DNA of 7,552 nt from CADEED01 sp035995425 (GTDB lineage: Bacteria > Pseudomonadota > Gammaproteobacteria > Steroidobacterales > Steroidobacteraceae). The DNA lies in NCBI GenBank assembly GCA_035995425.1, contig DASYKM010000260.1, positions 1 to 7,552 of the forward strand, in the 5' to 3' direction. Both the position numbers and the translations under genes were made by a program. Each line of letters begins with the position of its first letter. Position 1 is the first letter of the stretch. Shown one piece after another: positions 1-6,629 of this stretch. The notes under the pieces are model-generated. The model saw only the letters and a program-made list of their open reading frames with translations. It searched no databases and was not told the origin of the DNA.

Positions 1-107
1 AGTATAAGGGGGTACCGGGTTGGTAATCTCGTGTTTGAGCCGACTTCTGCGGGCGCACCGACGGCCACTCAATCACGAGATTCCCAACCCGGTACCGCCT
101 GTATACT
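1..107. repeat. Long imperfect inverted repeat (MITE/ERIC-like palindrome or leader hairpin) before trpS
   Basis: Positions 1-39 pair with the reverse complement of 68-107. By hand alignment, 36 of 40 columns match, with three mismatches and one single-base gap. The shared core includes GGTACCGGGTTGG and AATCTCGTG, and the unpaired centre is 40-67. Both outer ends carry agtata/tatact, so each arm points a TATACT-like -10 box outward. The left arm starts exactly at the window edge and may extend further. Size and symmetry resemble small non-autonomous palindromic elements such as ERIC or NEMIS-type MITEs, but no family is recognised. It could instead act as a stable hairpin in the trpS leader if transcription starts upstream. 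The repeat itself is directly visible; its nature is inference. Confidence 0.8.
102..107 (+). promoter_or_regulatory. Candidate -10 box (TATACT) for trpS
   Basis: TATACT differs from TATAAT at one position and ends 11 nt before the GTG proposed as the trpS start, so a transcript from it would have a leader of only a few nucleotides. No convincing -35 hexamer is seen at the expected spacing; the best is a weak TTCCCA at 81-86. The box lies in the right arm of the inverted repeat. The call rests on the -10 match and position only. Confidence 0.35.
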
Positions 108-118
108 TCGCGCCTCCC

Positions 119-1333
119 GTGAGCAGTCATCCGCAAGCCAAGCGAGTTCTTTCCGGAATGCGGCCCACGGGTCAATTGCATCTTGGCAACTACCATGGCG
201 CGCTCAAAAACTGGGTCGATCTCCAGTACCAGTACGAGTGCTATTTCTTCGTCGCCGACTGGCATGCGCTGACCACCGGCTATGAAGACACCAAGCAGCT
301 TCCGAAATTCATCAACGAGATGCTCATCGACTGGCTGGCAGCCGGCTTGAACCCGGGTGTCGCCACGCTGTTCGTGCAGTCGCAGGTGCCCGAGCACGCC
401 GAGCTGCACCTGCTGCTGTCGATGATCACGCCGCTCGGCTGGCTCGAGCGCGTGCCGAGCTACAAGGATCAGCAGGCCGAGCTCAAGGAAAAGGACCTCG
501 CGACCTACGGATTCCTGGGCTACCCGTTGCTGCAGACCGCCGACATCCTGTTGTACCGGCCGGCCTTCGTGCCCGTCGGCGAAGACCAGGTCGCGCACGT
601 GGAAATCACGCGCGAAGTGGCGCGCCGTTTCAATCATCTCTACGGCCGCGAGCCGGACTTCGAGGTGAAAGTCGAGAAGGCCATCAAGGGTCTCGGCGGC
701 CGCAACAGCACGATGTACAAGCAGCTGCGCAAGAACTTCCAGGAGAACGGCGATCAGCTGGCGCTCGAAAAGGCCCGCGAGGTGGTGACCAACAACACGC
801 GTCTCACCGTCGCCGACCGCGAGAGGTTGTTAGGGTATCTGGAAGGCGGCAGCGTCAGCATCCTGCCCGAGCCGCACGTGCTGCTCACCGCGACGCCGAA
901 GGTTCCCGGGCTCGACGGCCGCAAGATGTCGAAGTCCTATGGCAACACCATCGGATTGCGCGAAGACCCCGACGAGGTCGCGAAGAAGCTCAAGCAGATG
1001 CAGACCGATCCGGCGCGCGTGCGCCGCACCGATGCCGGCAACCCCGACATCTGCCCGGTGTTCGATCTGCACAAGATCTATTCCGACGAGACCACGCGCG
1101 CCTGGGCTGCCAACGGCTGCCGCACCGCCGGCATTGGCTGTCTCGAATGCAAGAAGCCGTTGATCGACAAGGTGGTGGAAGAGATCGGCGGTTTCCGCAA
1201 GCGCGCCCAGGAATTCGAGGAGAATCCCGAGCTGGTGCGCAACATCGTCGCCGAGGGCGGCGAGAAAGCGCGCGACGCGGCGCGCGCCACGCTCGATGAC
1301 GTGCGGCGCGCCATGAATCTGCGAGTAGATTGA
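119..1333 (+). CDS. trpS: Tryptophanyl-tRNA synthetase (long, probable [4Fe-4S] type)
   Basis: Class I aminoacyl-tRNA synthetase that charges tRNA-Trp with tryptophan in the cytoplasm. The 404-residue product has the HIGH-type signature HLGN at 21-24, after KRVLSGMRPTGQ, and KMSKS at 269-273. An insertion of about 65 residues (roughly 180-245) precedes the KMSKS half, as in pseudomonad-type long TrpRS enzymes, whereas the E. coli type is about 334 residues. Cysteines 312, 334, 341 and 344 form C-x21-C-x6-C-x2-C, close to the [4Fe-4S] motif described for Thermotoga maritima TrpRS. The frame is open back to a TTG at 20, but family proteins begin just before KRVLSG, so GTG 119 is preferred; the upstream 33 codons read through the inverted repeat. 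No Shine-Dalgarno precedes GTG 119. The stop lies 7 nt before scpA. Confidence 0.95.
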   Translation: MSSHPQAKRVLSGMRPTGQLHLGNYHGALKNWVDLQYQYECYFFVADWHALTTGYEDTKQLPKFINEMLIDWLAAGLNPGVATLFVQSQVPEHAELHLLLSMITPLGWLERVPSYKDQQAELKEKDLATYGFLGYPLLQTADILLYRPAFVPVGEDQVAHVEITREVARRFNHLYGREPDFEVKVEKAIKGLGGRNSTMYKQLRKNFQENGDQLALEKAREVVTNNTRLTVADRERLLGYLEGGSVSILPEPHVLLTATPKVPGLDGRKMSKSYGNTIGLREDPDEVAKKLKQMQTDPARVRRTDAGNPDICPVFDLHKIYSDETTRAWAANGCRTAGIGCLECKKPLIDKVVEEIGGFRKRAQEFEENPELVRNIVAEGGEKARDAARATLDDVRRAMNLRVD

Positions 1334-1340
1334 GGTCAGC

Positions 1341-2363
1341 ATGAGCACGAAAGCCGCAAAACCCGATCTGCGCATGGTGGTGAACAATCCCGACGAGCCG
1401 GCGGTCGCCGCTGAGCCCACGTTGTCGCCCGAGCAGGTGGAGATGCCGTTCGCCATGGTGCACGGCGAGCCGGTCACGCAGCTGCCGAAGGACCTGTACA
1501 TCCCGCCGCAGGCACTCGAAGTGTTCCTCGAAGCCTTCGAAGGCCCGCTCGATCTGCTGCTGTACATGATCCGGCGGCAGAACCTCGACATTCTCGACAT
1601 ACCGATCGCCGACATCACCAAGCAGTACATGGAGTACATCACTCTCATGGAAGGCCTGCAGCTCGAGCTCGCCGGCGAATACCTGGTGATGGCGGCCACG
1701 CTGGCCGAGATCAAGTCGCGCATGCTGCTGCCGCGCGCGGTCGACCCGAATGCCGGCGAAGAGAGCGATCCGCGCGCCGACCTCGTGCGCCGCCTGCAGG
1801 AATACGAGCGCTTCAAGAGCGCCGCGGAAAACATCGACCGCATTCCGCGCATCGAGCGCGATACCTGGGTCGGCACCGCCGAGCTCGGTGAGCGCAAATC
1901 GGCCCGGCCGCTGCCGCAGGTCGCCATGCAGGAAATGATGCTGGCATTTCGCGACGTCGTGCAACGCTCCGAGATGTTCGCCCACCACCATGTTCAGCGC
2001 GAGCGGCTGTCGGTGCGCGTGCGCATGTCTGATATTCTGGCGACCCTCGAGCGATCGAGCTTTGTCGAGTTCGTGCACCTGTTCAAGCCCGAAGAAGGCC
2101 GCATGGGCGTCACGGTGACCTTCGTCGCCATCCTCGAGCTGGTGCGCGAAGGGTTGATCGATATCGTGCAGACCGAGGCTTACGCACCGCTGCACGTGCG
2201 CAGCGCGCAGGGCGCGCGCGGCCTGCGGCTGGCGGTGGACAACGACTCCCAGGAAGGCGACGCGGTCGCCGGCGCCGACAGTGAGCTGGCGGCCAATCTG
2301 GACGCTGAAGGTGCCGCCGACGAATCGGTCATGGCGCAAACGGATGGAGACCCGCATGAGTGA
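1341..2363 (+). CDS. scpA: Segregation and condensation protein A (kleisin)
   Basis: Kleisin subunit that bridges the SMC heads and, with ScpB, forms the bacterial condensin complex for chromosome organisation and segregation. The 340-residue protein has the characteristic kleisin N-terminal domain: FEGPLDLLLYMIRRQ at about 66-80, then IADITKQYMEYI and the helix EYLVMAATLAEIKSRMLLPR (113-132). The C-terminal winged-helix region is at about 222-280 and ends in the family-typical segment FVAILELVREGLIDIVQ. It is longer than the usual 250-300 residues because of a roughly 55-residue N-terminal lead and an acidic C-terminal tail after about 298. The start is supported by a GAGGT Shine-Dalgarno at 1332-1336 that overlaps the trpS stop. 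Its 3' end overlaps scpB by 8 nt. Confidence 0.96.
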   Translation: MSTKAAKPDLRMVVNNPDEPAVAAEPTLSPEQVEMPFAMVHGEPVTQLPKDLYIPPQALEVFLEAFEGPLDLLLYMIRRQNLDILDIPIADITKQYMEYITLMEGLQLELAGEYLVMAATLAEIKSRMLLPRAVDPNAGEESDPRADLVRRLQEYERFKSAAENIDRIPRIERDTWVGTAELGERKSARPLPQVAMQEMMLAFRDVVQRSEMFAHHHVQRERLSVRVRMSDILATLERSSFVEFVHLFKPEEGRMGVTVTFVAILELVREGLIDIVQTEAYAPLHVRSAQGARGLRLAVDNDSQEGDAVAGADSELAANLDAEGAADESVMAQTDGDPHE

Positions 2364-3120
2364 TGCTTACTTCAAGAATGTCGTCGAAGCGGCGCTGCTG
2401 GCCGCCGCGCGTCCGGTCTCCATCGCCGAGCTGCTGCAGATATTCGACGAGCAGACCCGTCCGACCACGAAAGAAATGCGTGCGGTGCTCGATCTGCTTT
2501 CGACCGACTACGAGGGTCGCGGCGTTTGCATTCGCGAGACCGCCACGGGTTTCCGTTTCCAGGTGCGCACCGAGTTCGCCCACGAGGTGTCGCGCCTGTG
2601 GCCCGATCGGCCGCGGAAGTATTCGCGCGCCTTGCTGGAGACCCTGGCGCTCATCGCTTATCGCCAGCCGATCACGCGCGCCGAGATCGAGAACGTGCGC
2701 GGCGTCGCCGTGAACCCCGAGATCGTCAAGACGCTCATGGAGCGCAACTGGGTGCGGGTCGTCGGCCACCGTGACGTGCCCGGGCATCCGGAGTTGTTAG
2801 GCACCACGACCGAGTTCCTGGATTACTTCTCGCTGAAGTCCATCGAAGACCTGCCGCCGCTCGCCGACCTCAAGGCGCTCACCGACCTCAACCTGCAGCT
2901 GCCGCTGCCGGTGAGCGGCGAAGCGGCTGCCGTGGACCCGGATGCCGGCACGGATTCGGGCGAAGTCGCGGTGGTACCGGTGGTCGACTCCGGCGCCGAA
3001 GAGGGCACCGATCGCGGGCTCGACGCGGCCGCCGATGACGACGCCGACGACGAAGAGTTGTCCGCTCCCGGCGATTCCGCCGCGGGCCTCGTGGCGGCGC
3101 CGCCGTCCGACGAAAACTGA
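2356..3120 (+). CDS. scpB: Segregation and condensation protein B (winged-helix SMC partner)
   Basis: ScpB dimers bind ScpA and regulate SMC-kleisin assembly on the chromosome. The 254-residue protein starts at ATG 2356 inside the end of scpA (ATGAGTGA overlap). GGAG at 2345-2348 lies 7 nt upstream and fixes this start over an in-frame GTG at 2281. The first winged helix covers about 1-80. The second carries the ScpB signature RALLETLALIAYRQPITRAE (91-110) and NVRGV, followed by GHRDVPGHPELLGTTTEFL at 137-155. From about 187 to the end the protein is low-complexity and Asp/Glu/Ala-rich (for example DDDADDEE near 227-234), probably disordered. The coding overlap implies translational coupling with scpA. 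Stop is 15 nt before the rluB-like gene. Confidence 0.95.
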   Translation: MSDAYFKNVVEAALLAAARPVSIAELLQIFDEQTRPTTKEMRAVLDLLSTDYEGRGVCIRETATGFRFQVRTEFAHEVSRLWPDRPRKYSRALLETLALIAYRQPITRAEIENVRGVAVNPEIVKTLMERNWVRVVGHRDVPGHPELLGTTTEFLDYFSLKSIEDLPPLADLKALTDLNLQLPLPVSGEAAAVDPDAGTDSGEVAVVPVVDSGAEEGTDRGLDAAADDDADDEELSAPGDSAAGLVAAPPSDEN

Positions 3121-3135
3121 GCGCGAAGGAAACAC

Positions 3136-3912
3136 ATGGCACGTCCGCGTCCGACGCCGGCCGGCGTGGCCGAGCGGCTCCAGAAATATCTCGCCCAGCG
3201 CGGCCTGGGTTCGCGTCGCGCGGTCGAAGAGTGGATCCGCGCCGGGCGCCTCTCGGTCAATGGCCGCATCGCCGAGCTCGGCCAGAAGGTCTCGCACGCG
3301 GATGACATACGGCTCGACGGCCGTGCCATCAAGGTGCGCGCCACCGAAGGCTCACAACTGTTCATCTTCAACCGCTCGCCCGGCGATCCGCTGCGCGAAG
3401 CGGACGGCGAACGAGCGGCGTTGATCGACCGCCTGCCGAAAACCGCCGGTCGCCGTTTTGTCGCCGTGAGCCCCATGCCGGGCATCGATGGCGGCCTCGA
3501 GCTGGTCACCTCCGACGGCGCGCTCGCCGCGAAGCTGCAGCGCACGAATCACAAGTTGTCGTGCGAGTTCAGCGTGCGCATCAAAGGGGTGTTAGGCCCG
3601 GATCACATCGAGGCGGTGAAGAGCGGCAAGATCGACCGCGCATCGCGCATGACCGTCGAGAGCGTCTCGACCAGCGAAGCGCAGCTCGAAGGCTCGAACC
3701 GCTGGTATTCAATCGTCGTGACCGGCGCGAGTGGCAAGGACATCCGCCAGCTGTTCGAGCGGCAGGGCGCGCTGGTGAGCCGCGTGCTGCGCGTGGCGAT
3801 GGGTAGTTTGAAGCTCGACAAGGGCCTGTCGCGCGGCCAGTTCCGCCAGCTCGACGATGCCGAGATCCAGGCGCTGATCAAGCCGGCTGAGCCGAAAACC
3901 GCTGCCCAGTGA
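3136..3912 (+). CDS. RsuA/RluB-family protein with degenerate active site (possible pseudouridine synthase pseudoenzyme)
   Basis: RluB makes pseudouridine 2605 in 23S rRNA and commonly follows scpB. The 258-residue product has a normal N-terminal S4 RNA-binding domain (about 11-66: RLQKYLAQRGLGSRRAVEEW, GRLSVNG, DDIRLDG). The synthase fold is traceable through LVTSDGALAAKL (123-134), EFSVRIKG (144-151), EGSNRWYSIVV (185-195) and the C-terminal VLRVAMGSLKLDKGLSRGQFRQL. The catalytic motif GRLDxxTxGL, however, reads SPMPGIDGGL (112-121), putting proline 115 where the catalytic Asp should be. The conserved Tyr before VRV is Phe145, and EGRNREVRR has become GASGKDIRQ (197-205). The reading frame is intact throughout. 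AAGGA at 3126-3130 is a good Shine-Dalgarno for ATG 3136. It lacks the basic tail of E. coli RluB. Family and loss of motif are seen; loss of activity is inferred. Confidence 0.88.
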   Translation: MARPRPTPAGVAERLQKYLAQRGLGSRRAVEEWIRAGRLSVNGRIAELGQKVSHADDIRLDGRAIKVRATEGSQLFIFNRSPGDPLREADGERAALIDRLPKTAGRRFVAVSPMPGIDGGLELVTSDGALAAKLQRTNHKLSCEFSVRIKGVLGPDHIEAVKSGKIDRASRMTVESVSTSEAQLEGSNRWYSIVVTGASGKDIRQLFERQGALVSRVLRVAMGSLKLDKGLSRGQFRQLDDAEIQALIKPAEPKTAAQ

Positions 3913-4654
3913 TTCCGCGACTCGCGGGTCCCAACAAGGCCAGGTAAGGCGCGGTCAGCGACTCCGGTGTCGGCAGCGACTCGGCCGCTTCGGATGGATA
4001 TGCCTGGCGGCGCATGGCGGTGCGCACCTTGCCCGGATCGATGATGTTCACGCGCACTTTGGTCGTGCCTTCGAGCTCGTGCGCCAGCACCTGCGTCAGA
4101 CCTTCAACCGCGAACTTCGAGATCGAATATGCGCCCCAGTAGGCGCGGCCGCGTTTGCCGACGGCGCTCGAGGTGAACAGCACCGCGGCGTCCGGTGAAG
4201 CGTGCAGCAGCGGCAACAGTTGCTGCGTGAGCACGAACGCGGCGGTGACGTTCACGTGCATGACGCGCATGAACGTCGGCACGTCGTATTGCTCGATGGG
4301 GGTGAGCGCGCCTAACAAGGCGGCGTTGTGCAGCAGCCCGTCGAGTCGGCCGTAACGCTTCTCGACGGCGGCGGCCACGGCTTCGTAGTCGGCCGCCAGC
4401 GCGCGCTCCAGGTCGAGCGGCACGATGCTCGCTTCGGGCGCGCCGGCGCTTTTCGTCAACTGCGCGATCTCCGCGTGCACCGCCTCGAGTTTGCGCACCG
4501 TGCGGCCGAGCAGGATCACCTCGGCGCCGGCGGTCGCGAGCGCCAGCGCCACGGCGCGGCCGATGCCGGAACCCGCGCCGGTCACCATGATGACGCGGCC
4601 GCGCAATTCGCCGGGCGCCGGTATGTGCCCGCGCGGATCAAAGGATTCATTCAT
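3878..4654 (-). CDS. yciK: Short-chain dehydrogenase/reductase, YciK type
   Basis: Classical SDR oxidoreductase of 258 residues with a Rossmann fold. The nucleotide-binding motif TGAGSGIG is at 25-32, and Arg51 after the second strand (VILLGR) suggests NADP(H) preference. The structural NAG-like motif is NAA at 110-112. The catalytic set is Ser163 (FTSSAVG), Tyr176 and Lys180 (YSISK). Sequence features such as RLDGLLHNAALLG, LLPLL, SSAVGKRGRAYWGAYSISKFA and the C-terminal TGQRFSAQPA match E. coli YciK, whose physiological substrate is unknown. Its ATG overlaps the rmuC stop by ATGA, and no Shine-Dalgarno is visible, consistent with translational coupling. Its last 35 bp overlap the end of the convergent rluB-like gene. 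It is the last gene of the ubiG operon. Confidence 0.92.
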   Translation of the reverse strand: MNESFDPRGHIPAPGELRGRVIMVTGAGSGIGRAVALALATAGAEVILLGRTVRKLEAVHAEIAQLTKSAGAPEASIVPLDLERALAADYEAVAAAVEKRYGRLDGLLHNAALLGALTPIEQYDVPTFMRVMHVNVTAAFVLTQQLLPLLHASPDAAVLFTSSAVGKRGRAYWGAYSISKFAVEGLTQVLAHELEGTTKVRVNIIDPGKVRTAMRRQAYPSEAAESLPTPESLTAPYLALLGPASRGITGQRFSAQPA

Positions 4655-5955
4655 GAGGGTGTGCGAGTCGTGTCCGGTGCGTCGTCGGAGCCGGTTGAGG
4701 GCGCGCCGGCCAGCAGACGCACCGGCTGATCGAGCGGCTCGATCGAAGGCAGCGTGTCGGCAGTCGCGCCGAGCTCGGTGAAGCGCCGTGCCTGGGGCGT
4801 GACATTGCGCTCGAACGAGCCCACGGCGGCGTTGTAGGAATCGAGCGCGTTGCCGAGCGATCGGCCCACCTTCTGCAGATGCCCGACGAAAGTAGACAGG
4901 CGCTTGTGAAGCTCCGCGCCCAGTTCGCGGATTTCAGCGGCGTTTTCCGAGGCCGCAGCCTGCCGCCAGCCATAAGCCACCACCTTCAGCAGCGCCATGA
5001 GAGTGGAGGGCGTCGCGATGATGATGCTCTGCTTGAGCGCGTTTTCGAGCAGGTCCGGCCGCTCGGCCAACGCGGCGGACAAGAATTGATCGCCCGGAAG
5101 AAACAACACGGCGAATTCCGGGCTCTGTTCGAACTGTTCCCAGTAACTCTTCTGCCCGAGCTCGCGCACGCGTTGCTCTACCTGCATGGCATGGCGCGCC
5201 AGGGCCGCGCTGCGCGTGGCGTCATCCTGTGCCTCGATGGCATCTAGATAGGCGTCGAGCGGAGTCTTGGCATCGACCACGAGGTCGCGCGCTTCGGGCA
5301 TGTGCACCAGGAGGTCCGGGCGCAACGCACCGCGCTCACCCGCTTCGACATGAGCCTGTTCGGTGAAATCGCAATGCTCGGACAGTCCGGACAGCTCGAC
5401 CACGCGCCGCAGGGTGAGCTCGCCCCAGCGTCCGCGCACTTCCGGACGCCGCAGTGCCGTCACCAGATTGCGTGTTTCACGCTGCAACTGCGCCTGGCCG
5501 GACGACATGGATTCGATCTGTGTGCGCATCACGCCGAAGGTCTCACGCCGTTCGCGTTCCAGCGCCTGGGTCTGTTCTTCCTGTTTGAGAAGCGCGGCCT
5601 TGATCGGCTCGACGAGTTGCGCGATGGCGAGCTCGCGTGCCGCAAGCGTGGCGCTCGCCGCTTCCTGATCGCGGCCGAAGACTTCACGCGCGAGTTTCAG
5701 GAAGGTTTCGCTGTTGGCGTTGAGCGCGATTCGCGACGCCGACTCGACCGCGGAGCGCACCTGCGCTTCGCTCTGTGCGAGCAGCTCCGCCGTGCGGGCG
5801 CGCAGCTCGGTCTCCGAGCTCAGGCGCTCGTTCGCCGCCGCGAGCTTGCCGCCAAGCTCACTGGCATGTTTTCCCGCGCGTAATGTCCCGATCAGGTAGC
5901 CGATGATCGCGGCGGCAAGCGCGGCGAGGCCGGCGATGAGCCAGGCGGAATTCAT
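4651..5955 (-). CDS. rmuC: DNA recombination protein RmuC
   Basis: RmuC-family protein, linked in E. coli to suppression of DNA rearrangements at inverted repeats. The 434-residue product begins with a single hydrophobic segment (about 3-23, WLIAGLAALAAAIIGYLIG), probably a membrane anchor. A helical, Glu/Gln/Arg-rich coiled-coil region follows (about 30-170). The conserved RmuC domain contains GRWGEL (175-180), HCDFTEQ (194-200), RPDLLVHMP (212-220) and LVVDAKTPLDAY (225-236); Asp214, Asp228 and Lys230 fit a PD-(D/E)xK-like nuclease core. FAVLFLPGDQFLSAAL and IIIATPSTLMALLKVVAYGW follow, then a second helical part and a disordered tail. The start is ATG 5955, which overlaps the mupP stop by ATGA. 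The frame continues upstream for 62 codons, but that stretch is Arg-rich shadow inside mupP. Confidence 0.95.
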   Translation of the reverse strand: MNSAWLIAGLAALAAAIIGYLIGTLRAGKHASELGGKLAAANERLSSETELRARTAELLAQSEAQVRSAVESASRIALNANSETFLKLAREVFGRDQEAASATLAARELAIAQLVEPIKAALLKQEEQTQALERERRETFGVMRTQIESMSSGQAQLQRETRNLVTALRRPEVRGRWGELTLRRVVELSGLSEHCDFTEQAHVEAGERGALRPDLLVHMPEARDLVVDAKTPLDAYLDAIEAQDDATRSAALARHAMQVEQRVRELGQKSYWEQFEQSPEFAVLFLPGDQFLSAALAERPDLLENALKQSIIIATPSTLMALLKVVAYGWRQAAASENAAEIRELGAELHKRLSTFVGHLQKVGRSLGNALDSYNAAVGSFERNVTPQARRFTELGATADTLPSIEPLDQPVRLLAGAPSTGSDDAPDTTRTPS

Positions 5956-6629
5956 GCGCGACCGTTGCGTTTCGTGTCGAGCCAGTCGAGCAGCTCGAGC
6001 GGCGTGTCGAGCCAGCCATGCGAGAACCAGGTGTCGGCGCGATCGTCGTCGCCCAGGTAGCCGTAGCCCGCAACCAAGGCGTACATGCCGGCGGCCTGCG
6101 CAGCCTGCATGTCGCGTTCGGCATCGCCGACGTACACACATTCGGCGGGCGCCACGCCCATGGTCGTGGCCGCGTGCAGCAGCGGCAGCGGATGCGGCTT
6201 GCGCTCGGGCAGCGTGTCGCCGCTGACCACGGCGCGAGCGCGCGCGTGCAGCTTGACTTCGACCAGCAGCGGATCGGTGAGCCAGCCCGGCTTGTTAGTG
6301 ACGATTCCCCAGTGAAGCCCACGGCGCTCGAGCTCGGTGAGCATTTCATCGCCGCCTTCGAACAGCTGCGTGTGCTTGGCGAGCTGCCGGCGATAGATAT
6401 CGAGCAGCCGTTTGCGCATGGCTTCGTGCTCGTCGGTCGACAGCGTGCCGAATCCGAGCCGCACCAGCGCGTGACCGCCATGCGAGACCTGGCAGCGGAC
6501 CGTTTCGTTCGACAGAGCCTTGAGGCCCTCCTGCGCGCGCAGCGCGTTGAGGGCTTCGGTCATGTCGAGCGCGGTATCGAGCAGCGTGCCGTCGAGATCG
6601 AAGAGCACGCCCTTGATGGGGCCACTCAT
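5952..6629 (-). CDS. mupP: HAD phosphatase, probable MupP (MurNAc-6-phosphate phosphatase); Gph-like
   Basis: HAD-superfamily phosphatase of 225 residues. Motif I is FDLDGTLLDT with nucleophile Asp11 and acid/base Asp13, motif II is VTNK (Thr111), motif III is Lys144 in ERKPHP, and motif IV is GDAERD (Asp169, Asp173). A helical cap lies between about 18 and 90. Automated annotation would usually name it phosphoglycolate phosphatase (gph). However, the position directly after ubiG and in an operon with yciK matches the mupP locus of pseudomonads. There MupP dephosphorylates MurNAc-6-phosphate in the AnmK-MupP-AmgK-MurU cell-wall recycling route, which bypasses the fosfomycin target. The motifs prove a HAD phosphatase; the MupP substrate is inferred from context and overall resemblance. 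ATG 6629 overlaps the ubiG stop by ATGA, and the stop overlaps the rmuC start in the same way. Confidence 0.85.
   Translation of the reverse strand: MSGPIKGVLFDLDGTLLDTALDMTEALNALRAQEGLKALSNETVRCQVSHGGHALVRLGFGTLSTDEHEAMRKRLLDIYRRQLAKHTQLFEGGDEMLTELERRGLHWGIVTNKPGWLTDPLLVEVKLHARARAVVSGDTLPERKPHPLPLLHAATTMGVAPAECVYVGDAERDMQAAQAAGMYALVAGYGYLGDDDRADTWFSHGWLDTPLELLDWLDTKRNGRA

Noticed and set aside
20..118. N-terminal extension of trpS from TTG 20
   Set aside because: The 33 extra residues are translated from the inverted repeat and precede the normal family start; no Shine-Dalgarno supports TTG 20.
990..2357. A 455-codon open frame on the - strand opposite trpS/scpA, and a 365-codon one at 830-1927
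   Set aside because: They lie antisense to clearly conserved trpS and scpA, have Arg/His/Ala-rich compositions typical of high-GC shadow frames, no recognisable domain and no start signals.
3478..3489. Asp118 of the RluB-like protein serving as the catalytic Asp
   Set aside because: It is three residues too close to the conserved T-x-D-G motif and lacks the preceding G-R-L, so standard alignment puts Pro115 at the catalytic position. A structural shift cannot be fully excluded.
3421..3520. A frameshift explaining the altered RluB motif
   Set aside because: Flanking conserved segments on both sides are in the same frame, and the motif length matches the family (12 residues from the Asp position to the DG Asp), so paired indels are unlikely.
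3915..3927. CCGCGACTCGCGG just after the rluB-like stop as a terminator
   Set aside because: The realistic stem is only about 4 bp with a 5-nt loop, has no T-run and lies inside yciK coding sequence.
5956..6141. 62-residue Arg-rich N-terminal extension of rmuC
   Set aside because: It lies inside mupP in another frame, and the RmuC membrane anchor begins directly at ATG 5955 with an ATGA junction.
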